Program-made: the position numbers and the translations under genes
The notes under the pieces: generated by a model
Told to the model about the DNA's origin: nothing
Database searches by the model: none
Seen by the model: only the letters and a program-made list of their open reading frames with translations
NCBI RefSeq assembly: GCF_009498215.1
Contig: NZ_CP043498.1
Location: forward strand, 3,636,001 to 3,700,000
Source of the DNA: Rhizobium grahamii
Lineage (GTDB): Bacteria; Pseudomonadota; Alphaproteobacteria; Rhizobiales; Rhizobiaceae
Direction: 5' to 3'
DNA length: 64,000 bases
In this document: positions 1-8,358 of the stretch, in pieces
Layout of the letters: every line of letters begins with the position of its first letter
Position numbering within the stretch: position 1 is the first letter of the stretch

Positions 1-124
1 CGGCACCGACAAGGACGGCGCCGGCATCGACGAAACGATGACGTCGACCGCAATCAACATTCCCGCGGCCGCGGCCGCGCAACAATCCGCCGGCTTGCAA
101 CCGCTGGCGCTGGCCGGTCTCTGA
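1..124 (+). CDS. phnC: Phosphonate ABC transporter ATP-binding protein, C-terminal end only
   Basis: The window opens inside a reading frame that ends in a TGA at 122-124. Only about 40 residues are visible: a charged Gly/Asp segment followed by an Ala/Gln-rich tail, with none of the ATPase motifs. The assignment rests on position, because the next three genes are the binding protein and two permeases of a PhnCDE-type importer and an ATPase is expected just upstream. The Ala-rich tail also resembles rhizobial PhnC C-termini as I recall them. Rhizobial versions of this operon are also called phoCDET. Confidence 0.7.
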   Translation, partial: GTDKDGAGIDETMTSTAINIPAAAAAQQSAGLQPLALAGL

Positions 125-213
125 GAGGGGCGGCCTCGATCGTAAGCCTGCGTTATGGGCACACTTCTTCTTAAACAGAATTGCCGGAGACCCCGGTCAA
201 TCAGGAGAGAACC

Positions 214-1119
214 ATGTTGAAGAAAGCACTTTTTGCCGCCACGGCGCTGTTTGCGCTCGCTGGCGTTTCGCATGCTGCCGACCTCAAGGAATTCCGCGTC
301 GGTATCCTCGGTGGCGAAAACGAAGCCGATCGTCTTCGCAACTACGCCTGCCTTTCCGATCACCTGAAGAAGGAATTCGGCTTCGAGAAGGTCTCGCTCT
401 TCCCGGCCGCCGACTATGACGGCGTTATCCAGGGTCTCCTCGGCGGCACGCTCGACTTCGCCGAACTCGGCGCTTCCGGCTACGCAGCCGTCCATATCAA
501 GGACCCGAAGGCTGTAACACCGATCCTGACGACGCAGCAGGAAGACGGCTCGACCGGCTACTACTCGATCGGTCTCGCCCTGAAGTCCGCCGGCATCAAG
601 GACATCAAGGACGCCAAGGGCAAGAAGCTCGGCTACGCCGATCCGGACTCCACGTCTGGTTACCTGATCCCGCTGACGCAGATCCCGAAGGACACCGGCG
701 TTCCGAACGACAAGTACTTCGCTTCGACGCAGTTCAACGGCGGCCACGAGAACAACCTTCTCGCCGCCTATGACGGCAAGGTCGACATCGCTGTTGACGA
801 TAGCTCGGGCATCGGCGACTTCAAGGACGGCTACACCTCCGGCACCTTCCGCAAGGCTGTCGACAAGGGCACCGTCGATCCGAACAAGCTCGTTGAAGTA
901 TGGCGCTCGCCGCTCATCCCGAACGGCCCGCTCGTCGTTCGCAACGAACTCGGCACCGAGTGGCAGGCCAAGCTCACGGACTTCTTCATGAAGCTCCCGC
1001 AGACGGACGCCAAGTGCTTCGCAGCCATCGAAGGCGGCGACTTCAAGGGCTACTCCAAGGTCAAGCCTGACTTCTACAACGCGATCATCGACGCTCGTAA
1101 GGCTGCCATCGGCGGCTGA
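214..1119 (+). CDS. phnD: Phosphonate/phosphate ABC transporter periplasmic binding protein
   Basis: A 301-residue exported solute-binding protein that captures phosphonates (and in rhizobia probably phosphate) for the PhnC/PhnE importer. The N-terminus is a clear signal peptide: Lys-Lys, a hydrophobic Ala/Leu core, and a cleavage site after Ser-His-Ala around residue 20. The mature part begins with the FRVGILGGENEADRL-type strand typical of PhnD. I chose ATG 214, not an in-frame TTG 33 bases upstream, because CAGGAGAG sits at 201-208 and the signal peptide begins there. It lies 90 bases after phnC and is separated from the permease gene by a terminator-like hairpin. Confidence 0.93.
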   Translation: MLKKALFAATALFALAGVSHAADLKEFRVGILGGENEADRLRNYACLSDHLKKEFGFEKVSLFPAADYDGVIQGLLGGTLDFAELGASGYAAVHIKDPKAVTPILTTQQEDGSTGYYSIGLALKSAGIKDIKDAKGKKLGYADPDSTSGYLIPLTQIPKDTGVPNDKYFASTQFNGGHENNLLAAYDGKVDIAVDDSSGIGDFKDGYTSGTFRKAVDKGTVDPNKLVEVWRSPLIPNGPLVVRNELGTEWQAKLTDFFMKLPQTDAKCFAAIEGGDFKGYSKVKPDFYNAIIDARKAAIGG

Positions 1120-1138
1120 TCGATCTCCAGATCGAGAG

Positions 1139-1164
1139 GGGCGGCCCTTGTGGCCGCCCTTTTT
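1139..1164 (+). terminator. Intercistronic hairpin with T-run between phnD and phnE
   Basis: GGGCGGCC at 1139-1146 pairs perfectly with GGCCGCCC at 1152-1159 around a five-base loop, and five T follow at 1160-1164. This has the form of a Rho-independent terminator. It sits inside the operon, so it probably lets only part of the transcription continue, which would give more binding protein than permease. Confidence 0.75.
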
Positions 1165-1190
1165 CCTGCCAAGAAAGCGGACATCGTTTC

Positions 1191-2171
1191 ATGACTTTTG
1201 CCGATCCTCATTCCCAGACGCACCGCGCGCAGCAACCGCAGCAGAGCGCCCATGAAATCGGCGAGGCGTGGAGCAAAATGGTCGCGCGCCGACGCCTCTA
1301 CACCGGTCTCGGCCTGTTGATCCTGTTCGTCGCTTTCGTCAGTTCCGTGAAGTTTGCCGACGAAAGCAATGCCGGCCATTTCATCGAGCGTCTTCCGCAT
1401 CTGTTCGATTTCGTGAGCTGGCTCGTTCCGAAAGACTGGAACGACGTCTGGCGGGCACTGTTCGATATCGAAAGCCCGAACCACCAGACCGGCGAAGAAT
1501 ACAATTTCGCGCTCGGTCGCGTGCCCGTATGGGGCAGCTTCTACATTCCCGAATATTTCGAGCTGATGATCATCACGATCAACATCGCGCTGGTCTCGAC
1601 CATCATCGGCGTCGTCTTCGCAATGCCGCTGAGCTTCCTCGCAGCTCGAAACCTGTCGCCGTCTTCGCCGCTGCGCATCGTCGTCAAGCGCTTCATGGAG
1701 TTCCTGCGCGCCTTTCCCGAGATCGTCATTGCCGGCCTCTTCGCCGCGATCCTCTCGATCGGTCCGGTCGCCGCCATCATCGCCGTCAGCCTCCACACGA
1801 TCGGCGCGCTCGGAAAGCTCTTCTACGAAGTCGTCGAAAACATCGACATGAAGCCGGACGAAGGCATGAAGGCCGTCGGCGCCAGCTGGGCCGAGCGCGT
1901 CCGCTTCGCGGCCTTGCCGCAGGTTCTGCCGAATTTCATGTCCTATGCGCTGCTGCGGCTTGAAGTGAACGTACGCGCCTCCACCATCATCGGCGCCGTC
2001 GGCGGCGGCGGCATCGGCGAGGAGCTGAAGCTTTCCATCTCGCGCGGTTTCGGTGCCAAGACCGTGGCACTGGTTCTGTTGCTCTTCATCACCATCGTCG
2101 TGGTTGATCAGTTCTCCGCATGGCTGCGCCGCCGCCTCGTCGGCGAGCATGCCTTCCTTCTGCAGCATTGA
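1191..2171 (+). CDS. phnE: Phosphonate ABC transporter permease, first subunit
   Basis: A 326-residue inner-membrane permease of the PhnE family. A cytoplasmic Gln/His-rich N-terminus precedes a first membrane segment at about residues 35-52. The binding-protein-dependent transport domain occupies roughly residues 115-320. The EAA-type coupling loop (EGMKAVGASW) is near residue 224, where the permease contacts the ATPase. It precedes a second permease gene by only eight bases, so the two probably form a heterodimeric channel (PhoE/PhoT in rhizobial naming). Confidence 0.9.
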   Translation: MTFADPHSQTHRAQQPQQSAHEIGEAWSKMVARRRLYTGLGLLILFVAFVSSVKFADESNAGHFIERLPHLFDFVSWLVPKDWNDVWRALFDIESPNHQTGEEYNFALGRVPVWGSFYIPEYFELMIITINIALVSTIIGVVFAMPLSFLAARNLSPSSPLRIVVKRFMEFLRAFPEIVIAGLFAAILSIGPVAAIIAVSLHTIGALGKLFYEVVENIDMKPDEGMKAVGASWAERVRFAALPQVLPNFMSYALLRLEVNVRASTIIGAVGGGGIGEELKLSISRGFGAKTVALVLLLFITIVVVDQFSAWLRRRLVGEHAFLLQH

Positions 2172-2179
2172 GGTCCGCC

Positions 2180-3520
2180 ATGACGGTGATCGACGCCAAC
2201 CGGATGCATGAAATCGAACTCCGCTATCCGGATTACTTCAAACGTTCCTTCCGTCAGCGGTTCGGCGGCCTGATGATCGTCATCGCGACGCTGCTCTACG
2301 GCGTTTACGCCACCTGGTTCTTCGACCTGCCGAAGCTGCTGGCCGAAGCGCATTGGGAACGTGTCGGCCTCTATCTCAGCCAGTGGGTGAGCTATGACGT
2401 CCAGCCGGAGTTTCGCATCGGCGATACCGGCATCACCGTCAAGTATCCGCGCTTCTCGCCGCTGGGCGACAACCCGCATCCCGATTGGGTGGTCAACAAC
2501 CCGGATGGCAGCGTCTCGGTTTCGGTGAGTGGTGAGAGCCGCACGGTCACGGTTTCGAAGACCGAGGCCGTCGTCACCGCCCACGGCATCACTGTCCCGG
2601 TCGAACTCTCGGGCGGTGCGCCGAAGGTCGTGGGCCCCGTCCCGAGCTGGATGACCGTCTATGACGACAACGTTCTTGCCGATCTCGGCTTCGCCGGGGA
2701 TGTCAGCATTTCCGCCGATCGCGTGAAGATCCGCAAGCGCTTCCTGGGTTGGGCGAACTTCGTCTTCGACACCCAATCGCCCTTCTTCGACAAGCCGGCC
2801 GGCGAGGTCCTGAGCCTGATCGTTTCGGGTCCGGAACTGAAGCCTGGTCAATCCAACCTGTCGCTCGCTTTCGACAACATCTGGTACAACAGCGCCTGGC
2901 AGCATGGCGATGTCTGGACCAAGCTTTTCCAGACCATTGTCATGGCCTTCCTCGGCACTTTGCTCGGTGCGCTGGCAGCCTTCCCGCTGGCGTTCCTGGC
3001 AGCGCGCAACATCACGCCGAACAGGCTGTTGAATCAGGTCCTGAAGCGCTCCTTCGACTTCCTGCGTTCGGTCGACATGCTGATATGGGCGCTGTTCCTG
3101 ACCCGCGCCTTCGGCCCCGGTCCACTCGCCGGCTCCGGCGCGATCTTCCTCACGGAAACCGGCACGCTCGGCAAACTCTATTCCGAAGGCCTCGAGAATA
3201 TCGACAATAAGCCGCGCGAAGGCATCAAGTCGACAGGTGCGTCCACGATGCTCACGCACCGCTACGGCATCATCCCGCAGATCGTTCCTGTCTTTGTCAG
3301 CCAGACGCTTTACCAGTGGGAATCGAATGTCCGCGGTGCGACGATCATCGGCGCCGTTGGCGCGGGCGGTATCGGCCTGAAGCTCTGGGAATCGATGCGC
3401 ACCAACGCGAACTGGGAAAACGTCGCCTACATGGTTCTTCTCATCCTGATGGTTGTGTTCCTGTTCGACATGGCCTCGAATGCCCTGCGTCACCGGCTGA
3501 TGGGAACGAAGTCACATTAA
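2180..3520 (+). CDS. phnE: Phosphonate ABC transporter permease, second, enlarged subunit
   Basis: A 446-residue permease, much longer than the usual 260-330 residues of PhnE. After one N-terminal membrane segment (about residues 27-47) comes a soluble insert of nearly 200 residues that is probably periplasmic. The normal permease domain fills residues 250-446, with its EAA-type loop (EGIKSTGAS) near residue 347. ATG 2180 was chosen because GAGG at 2170-2173 precedes it and the frame upstream overlaps the first permease. The C-terminal half closely parallels the upstream permease, including the GAVGAGGIG segment, which suggests duplication. Confidence 0.88.
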   Translation: MTVIDANRMHEIELRYPDYFKRSFRQRFGGLMIVIATLLYGVYATWFFDLPKLLAEAHWERVGLYLSQWVSYDVQPEFRIGDTGITVKYPRFSPLGDNPHPDWVVNNPDGSVSVSVSGESRTVTVSKTEAVVTAHGITVPVELSGGAPKVVGPVPSWMTVYDDNVLADLGFAGDVSISADRVKIRKRFLGWANFVFDTQSPFFDKPAGEVLSLIVSGPELKPGQSNLSLAFDNIWYNSAWQHGDVWTKLFQTIVMAFLGTLLGALAAFPLAFLAARNITPNRLLNQVLKRSFDFLRSVDMLIWALFLTRAFGPGPLAGSGAIFLTETGTLGKLYSEGLENIDNKPREGIKSTGASTMLTHRYGIIPQIVPVFVSQTLYQWESNVRGATIIGAVGAGGIGLKLWESMRTNANWENVAYMVLLILMVVFLFDMASNALRHRLMGTKSH

Positions 3521-3550
3521 ATGTGAGGATCGGCTTCGGCCATCATCATT

Positions 3551-3568
3551 CTGTCACGGAAATCTTTT
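3551..3568 (+). promoter_or_regulatory. Possible degenerate Pho box
   Basis: CTGTCAC matches one arm of the PhoB-binding repeat (CTGTCAT) and is followed after a four-base spacer by ATCTTTT, which matches the second arm poorly. It lies in the only sizeable gap (131 bases) between the permease genes and the downstream phn genes. PhoB control of such genes is established in rhizobia, but one good arm is weak evidence. Confidence 0.25.
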
Positions 3569-3651
3569 AGCCGGAAACCGGCCTTGCAGTTGCCGCGCAA
3601 ATCGCGGCAGACTGCGGCCCGCTTTCAGAACGATTTCCCAGGATACGAGCC

Positions 3652-4347
3652 TTGCGCTACGCACTCTATTTCACGCCGCCGAAGGATCATCCTTTGAACG
3701 GAACGGCCTCGCGCTGGCTGGGTCGCGATGCTTTCACCGGCGAAACTTATCCGGCTCCCGAATATCCGGAAATGCCGGCCGGCGAGCAGTTCGAGCTGAC
3801 CGCCGATCCGCGCCGTTACGGCTTCCATGCGACGATCAAGGCGCCGTTCAGCCTCGCGGCCTCGGTAACGGAGAAGGACCTGATCCCGGTCGTCGAGGAT
3901 TTTGCCGCTCGCACGTCTGCTTTCGAGATCCCGGAACTGGTGTTGGGGCAACTCGGCCGCTTTTTCGCGCTCGTACCCGGTTTCCTGCATCCCCCACTTC
4001 AGGATTTCGCTGCGAAGGTGGTAAAGTCCTTCGAACCGTTTCGTGCCGCGCTATCGGAAGCCGATGTCGCGCGCCGCAAGCCGGAGGAACTGACGGAAAG
4101 CCAGAGGGCCAATCTCCTGCGCTGGGGATATCCCTACGTGATGGATGACTTCGGTTTCCACATGACCCTGACCGGCAAGGTGCCGCCCGAGCGATCCGGC
4201 GTGATGAAGGAAATTCTGGCCGAGCGATTTTCGGCCTTCACGGGCCGGCCGCTGGCAATCTCCGGCCTGGCCGTATTCGTCGAGGAGGCGCGCGGCGCCC
4301 CGTTCAAAGTTCATTCCTGGTGGCCGCTTGCCGGCGCCGAAAGCTGA
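3652..4347 (+). CDS. DUF1045 phosphonate-operon 2H phosphoesterase-like protein
   Basis: A 231-residue protein of the DUF1045 family found in phosphonate operons. It carries the two HxT motifs of 2H phosphoesterases: His59-Ala-Thr61 in YGFHATIK and His-Met-Thr near residue 169 in FGFHMTLTG. The substrate is unproven; phosphodiester or cyclic phosphate handling during phosphonate breakdown is likely. The start is TTG 3652, since the family usually begins MRYAxYFTPP and no closer ATG exists. A weak AGGA lies at 3640-3643. phnM follows 12 bases downstream, so the genes are almost certainly co-transcribed. Confidence 0.87.
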   Translation: MRYALYFTPPKDHPLNGTASRWLGRDAFTGETYPAPEYPEMPAGEQFELTADPRRYGFHATIKAPFSLAASVTEKDLIPVVEDFAARTSAFEIPELVLGQLGRFFALVPGFLHPPLQDFAAKVVKSFEPFRAALSEADVARRKPEELTESQRANLLRWGYPYVMDDFGFHMTLTGKVPPERSGVMKEILAERFSAFTGRPLAISGLAVFVEEARGAPFKVHSWWPLAGAES

Positions 4348-4359
4348 AAGACCTGATCC

Positions 4360-5499
4360 ATGAGCAAAGAAACCGTCTTTTCCAATGCGCGTATCGTCCT
4401 CGAGGAAGAGATCGTCAGCGGATCGGTCCTCGTCCGCGATGGCAAGATTGCCGATATCTCGACGGGCAGCTCGCATGTCGGCGAAGACTTCGAGGGTGAC
4501 TACCTGATCCCCGGTCTCGTCGAACTGCATACCGACCACCTCGAAGGTCACTATTCGCCGCGCCCCGGCCTGCGCTGGCACAAGACGGCAGCGATCCAGG
4601 CGCACGACGCCCAGATCGTCACCTCGGGCATCACCACTGTTTTCGATTGCCTGCGCATGGGCGCCGACGAAGACGGCGGCTTCGAGCATGGCGAAATGCG
4701 CGAGATGGCCGATGCGATCCAGCAGGCCGAACAGGAAGGTCGCCTGCGCGCCGAGCACCTGATCCACCTGCGCTGCGAAGTCTCCGCCGATAACGTGCTG
4801 CAGCACTTCGCCGATTTCGAAAACGATCCCTATGTCCGTCTGGTCTCGCTGATGGATCATGCCCCCGGCCAGCGTCAGTTCCAGACGATGGACCAGTACA
4901 TCTTCTACTATCAGAAGAAGCGCGGCCTCTCGGACGCCGAGTTCGCCAAGTTCGTCGATCGCCGCGTTTCGGAATCCGAACGCAACTCCACGCCACACCG
5001 CCTCGCCATCGCCAAGGTCTGTGCCGAGCGCGGCATCACCGTCGCCAGCCACGACGACGCAACGCTTGCCCATGTCGACGAAGCGATCGAGAACGGTGTG
5101 CGCCTCGCGGAATTCCCGACGAGCTTCGACGCCGCCAAGGCCTCGCACGGCCACGGCATGAGCGTGCTCATGGGTGCACCGAATGTGGTGCGCGGCAAGT
5201 CGCACTCCGGCAACATCGCCGCCCGCGATCTCGCCGAACGTGGCGTGCTCGACGTTCTCTCGTCCGACTATGTTCCGCTCAGCCTGCTTTACGCGCCCTT
5301 CATCCTCGCTGACGAGGTCGAAGGAATTACGTTGCCCAAGGCGATCGCCATGGTCACCTCGACACCCGCCCGCACCGTCAGCCTCAATGACCGCGGCCGG
5401 ATCGCTCAGGGCTTGCGTGCCGACCTCGTCCGCGTTCACCGTGATCACGGCGTTCCGGTCAGCCGCTCCGTCTGGCGCGAAGGGCGCCGTGTCGCATGA
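4360..5499 (+). CDS. phnM: Alpha-D-ribose 1-methylphosphonate 5-triphosphate diphosphatase
   Basis: A 379-residue amidohydrolase-fold enzyme that removes pyrophosphate from ribosyl alkylphosphonate triphosphate before the C-P lyase step. Recognisable features are the metal-site region around residues 55-70 (LHTDHLEGH), the later SHDDAT strand carrying His and Asp ligands, and a C-terminal SSDYVP segment. The last four bases overlap phnN in an ATGA junction, which indicates coupled translation. No phnGHIJKL C-P lyase core is present in the window, so that core must lie elsewhere if the pathway is complete. Confidence 0.93.
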   Translation: MSKETVFSNARIVLEEEIVSGSVLVRDGKIADISTGSSHVGEDFEGDYLIPGLVELHTDHLEGHYSPRPGLRWHKTAAIQAHDAQIVTSGITTVFDCLRMGADEDGGFEHGEMREMADAIQQAEQEGRLRAEHLIHLRCEVSADNVLQHFADFENDPYVRLVSLMDHAPGQRQFQTMDQYIFYYQKKRGLSDAEFAKFVDRRVSESERNSTPHRLAIAKVCAERGITVASHDDATLAHVDEAIENGVRLAEFPTSFDAAKASHGHGMSVLMGAPNVVRGKSHSGNIAARDLAERGVLDVLSSDYVPLSLLYAPFILADEVEGITLPKAIAMVTSTPARTVSLNDRGRIAQGLRADLVRVHRDHGVPVSRSVWREGRRVA

Positions 5500-6095
5500 A
5501 CCCGTCGCACGAACCTCACATCGTTCCTGGCACAGAACGCGGCATCATGGTCGTCGTCGTCGGCCCGAGCGGCGCCGGCAAGGACACGCTGATGGCGCTT
5601 GCCGCCAAGCATTTCCAGGGCCGCCAGGATGTGCATTTCGTCCGCCGCGTCATCACGCGTGACAGCGAGGCGGGCGGCGAGCACCACCTCGCAGTGTCGA
5701 ACCAGGGCTTCGCGTCGATGGAGCAGGCCGGAAACTTCGCGGTCTGGTGGGAAGCGCACGGCTTGAAGTACGGCATTCCGGCCGAAGTGTCGGTTTCGCT
5801 CGCACAGGGAAACCTTGTCATCGCCAACGGCTCCCGCTCGGCGCTTCACCACTTCAAGGCGGTGTTCCCGCGCCTCAAGGTCATCAACGTGACGGCGCGT
5901 GCCGAGGTGCTGGCAACGCGTCTCGAGGCTCGTGGCCGCGAAACGCATGAAGATATCATGGCGCGTCTCGCCCGTGGTCCTTTGACCGTGCGCGGTGATT
6001 ACGACGTGATCGATCTCGACAACAGCGACTCGCTGGAAGAAGGCGAGCGCAGGATCGTGGATGCGCTGAACAGCTTCCTCGCGGAAGTCGCGTGA
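5496..6095 (+). CDS. phnN: Ribose 1,5-bisphosphate phosphokinase
   Basis: A 199-residue kinase related to guanylate kinase. It phosphorylates ribose 1,5-bisphosphate to PRPP, returning the sugar released by C-P lyase to nucleotide metabolism. The Walker A loop GPSGAGKDT is at about residues 23-31, followed by a guanylate-kinase-like Arg-rich segment (RRVITRDSEAGGEHH). It starts inside the phnM stop (ATGA) and ends the recognisable phn block. Confidence 0.93.
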   Translation: MNPSHEPHIVPGTERGIMVVVVGPSGAGKDTLMALAAKHFQGRQDVHFVRRVITRDSEAGGEHHLAVSNQGFASMEQAGNFAVWWEAHGLKYGIPAEVSVSLAQGNLVIANGSRSALHHFKAVFPRLKVINVTARAEVLATRLEARGRETHEDIMARLARGPLTVRGDYDVIDLDNSDSLEEGERRIVDALNSFLAEVA

Positions 6096-6111
6096 GATCG
6101 AAGGAGGGACG

Positions 6112-6615
6112 ATGGCGATTGTTGTCGTTCCCTACGATCCAGACTGGCCGAGGCTCTTTATCGAGGTCCGGGCGGAACTAGAGCCGGTGCTGTCGGATCT
6201 GGCGCCGGTCTTCCATCATGTCGGCAGCACATCTGTACCGGGTCTCGCCGCCAAGCCAAAGATCGATCTGCATGCCGCCTTCACTGAGCAGCAAGCCTTG
6301 CCGGTCGCGATCGAGCGTATCAAGGGCCTGCCCGTCTACACCTTTCACGGCGACAAGTACAACGACCAGAGCTGGGCCTTCACCAGCGGCAAGGGCTCTT
6401 ATGGTGCCCGGCTCTACCTCTGCACATCCGACAACGCCGTGCTCCGCGATCGCATCATTTTCCGCGACTATCTGAGGGCGCACCGGGAGAGGGCGGATGC
6501 TTATGCGGCACTCAAGCTTCGCCTAATGGGCGAGGCGAATGACGATTGGTCCTACTACACCGGCGGCAAGACGGACTTCGTACGCGAGACCCTGCGCCGC
6601 GCACGCTCGATATAG
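6112..6615 (+). CDS. GrpB/UPF0157 family nucleotidyltransferase-like protein
   Basis: A 167-residue protein with the family signature HVGSTSVPGL around residues 38-47, followed by AAKPKIDLHAAF. This is the nucleotidyltransferase-like core of the GrpB (UPF0157) family. The biochemical function is not established. It begins 16 bases after phnN behind GAAGGAGGGACG, so it may be co-transcribed with the phosphonate genes, but nothing in the family ties it to that pathway. Confidence 0.87.
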   Translation: MAIVVVPYDPDWPRLFIEVRAELEPVLSDLAPVFHHVGSTSVPGLAAKPKIDLHAAFTEQQALPVAIERIKGLPVYTFHGDKYNDQSWAFTSGKGSYGARLYLCTSDNAVLRDRIIFRDYLRAHRERADAYAALKLRLMGEANDDWSYYTGGKTDFVRETLRRARSI

Positions 6616-6715
6616 TTGATAACGCACCCTGCTTGCGCGCAACGCTGAATTGCGCCAAGCTTTAACGCAGCATGTCCGCCGATATGGCGGGGATGGGATG
6701 CATTGCGGAGGGGGC

Positions 6716-7216
6716 ATGCGGCTGTTTCGGGTTTTGGTTCGGTTGTTTTCCGGCAGGGGCAGAGTCCAGAAGCGACGCTATGAATCGATTGTCGTTGTCA
6801 CCAATCCTGTCCCGCCTCCCAAAGTCGAGACCGTTCTGAGCGGCCGGTGCTGGGTCGTCGACGGCGATACCATCATCATCGACAGCGTTCGCATTCGCTT
6901 GGCCGGAATCGATGCGCCGGAACTCGATCACCCGTGGGGCAAGCAGTCAAAATGGGCGCTGGTCCAGCTGTGCAAGGGCCAGACGGTAACGGCTCGGATC
7001 AGACCGGAACTCTCCTATGACCGCGTGGTCGCGGATTGCTTCCTCTCGGATGGACGCGATCTGTCGGCCGAACTCGTGCGCATGGGTCTGGCGCTGGACT
7101 GGCCCAAGTTCTCGGGAGGGAAATACCGGCACCTCGAAACGGCGGATGCACGGCGCAAACTGTGGCGCGCCGATGCGCGCCAGCGCGGCAAACTTCGTAC
7201 GCAGACCGACAGCTAA
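6716..7216 (+). CDS. Thermonuclease (SNase-like) family protein
   Basis: About 166 residues with a staphylococcal-nuclease-like domain. VVDGDT is followed by IRLAGIDAPE, which carries the first catalytic Arg and the family Asp/Glu, and then by YDRVVADCFL, where the second catalytic Arg is expected. The N-terminus (MRLFRVLVRLFSG) is basic and hydrophobic and may be an export or anchor signal. ATG 6716 follows GGAGGGGG at 6707-6714; ATG 6698 is an alternative start. It probably cleaves nucleic acid outside the cytoplasm, but the localisation is inferred. Confidence 0.8.
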   Translation: MRLFRVLVRLFSGRGRVQKRRYESIVVVTNPVPPPKVETVLSGRCWVVDGDTIIIDSVRIRLAGIDAPELDHPWGKQSKWALVQLCKGQTVTARIRPELSYDRVVADCFLSDGRDLSAELVRMGLALDWPKFSGGKYRHLETADARRKLWRADARQRGKLRTQTDS

Positions 7217-7691
7217 AGATCAGTGAGCGCGGCCGTGTCGCGGGGATAATGAGCTTATGCGGTGAAAAACTATACTGCACTCTCAACGAGTTGCTGATCA
7301 CATCGTCCCCCATCCATCCCCGCTTTCGTAGTCCAGCCCATACTGATCGCGTCATTGGACAGGGAGCCGGGTCGTGAACCGGATCTGACAAAACTGGTCG
7401 AGAGTCCGGCGTTCGATGATGGTTGCAGCAGGGGATCGCAAGTCGTCAGGACGAGTGCTCCGCCGCATCGGAAAGGCCGAGAGACGCTCCTGTCGGCCTG
7501 GAAGAGCGGAACCTCGATGCGATCGGGCAGGCTGCACCGCCTGACAATCCCCATCTACCCACAACTGCCGCCTGCCTGTTCCCAGCATGTTTGCACCGTC
7601 GCGGAGAACCCTCCGGCGCGGGGCTTTGTGTTGTCCGCTCGCACCCGCACGAAAGACCCGAACGCACGATGCGCCCGGGTCCGGCGTTGGG
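7217..7691. other. Gene-poor stretch without recognised gene
   Basis: About 475 bases between the nuclease-like gene and the VOC gene. Frames are open for 60-160 codons on both strands, but the translations are Arg/Pro/Ser-rich, resemble no family I know, and lack convincing ribosome sites. I see no tRNA cloverleaf, terminator or inverted-repeat element. It may be decayed coding sequence. Confidence 0.5.
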
Positions 7692-8069
7692 CTAGATCGC
7701 TTGGCCGACATCGATGCGATTGCCGTCCGGATCCTCGAACACGAAGGCGCGCAGGCCATAGTCCTTGTCCTGCAGTCGCTTGATGATCCGCGCGCCATGC
7801 GCCTGGCACAGCGCGTAGAGAGCATCCGCATCGTCGACCATGAGATGGGCGACGTTGAAGTTGGGCGTTTCGTGGTTCGGTTGCAGCGTCAGATGCAGTT
7901 CGGCGGCATCGCGTTTCAGGATAACGAAACCGACGGGATTGCCGTTTTCGAACACCTTGGTGAAGCCCATCACGCCGCGATAGAAATCCATTGCTCGACT
8001 GATATCTTTCACGGGAAGCATCGCGGCAATACGTCCGAAGCGGACACGATGATCAGCGATCTCTGTCAT
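7692..8069 (-). CDS. VOC family (glyoxalase/bleomycin-resistance fold) protein
   Basis: A 125-residue protein with one vicinal-oxygen-chelate repeat pair. It has LPVKDISRAMDFYRGVMGF near the N-terminus, ELHLTL in the middle (probable metal ligand His/Glu), and the typical C-terminal FEDPDGNRIDVGQ. Members include lyases, dioxygenases and drug-binding proteins, so the substrate cannot be named. The start is well supported by AAGGAG a few bases upstream. It is transcribed on the minus strand with no same-strand neighbour close by. Confidence 0.87.
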   Translation of the reverse strand: MTEIADHRVRFGRIAAMLPVKDISRAMDFYRGVMGFTKVFENGNPVGFVILKRDAAELHLTLQPNHETPNFNVAHLMVDDADALYALCQAHGARIIKRLQDKDYGLRAFVFEDPDGNRIDVGQAI

Positions 8070-8358
8070 CGCTCAATCTCCTTCTGAGACGTCACGAATG
8101 GGTTCCGGCGGTGCGGAAGACCATACGCGCGCTCCAATGTTTCAACATGAAGGGCGGTGCCTACGAGGCCATCTATAGCTGCGGAGGTTTCGCGTCGCAA
8201 TGGCGGCATTGCGAGGCAGGGCGGACTGTTGGCATGCCGCGCCACGGAATTCACCAGTCACTCGTCATGGCCCGACATCGTCACGGCTCAGGTTGGAAGT
8301 CTGGCGCGGCGTCTCTCCAAGCTGGCGTCCACCGCCGGCGTCCACCCCATTCAGGAGA
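8070..8358. other. Intergenic region, nothing recognised
   Basis: About 290 bases between the VOC gene and the ftsK-like gene. A 62-codon minus-strand frame ends on the VOC start codon but has no recognisable content. No terminator with a T-run follows the translocase gene. Confidence 0.5.

Noticed and set aside
1074..3493. Two long minus-strand frames opposite the phnE genes
   Set aside because: Low-complexity acidic/Arg-rich shadows of the permease genes without ribosome sites.
8066..8254. 62-codon minus-strand frame overlapping the VOC start by ATGA
   Set aside because: The junction looks like coupling, but the translation has no recognisable content and the VOC gene has its own AAGGAG.
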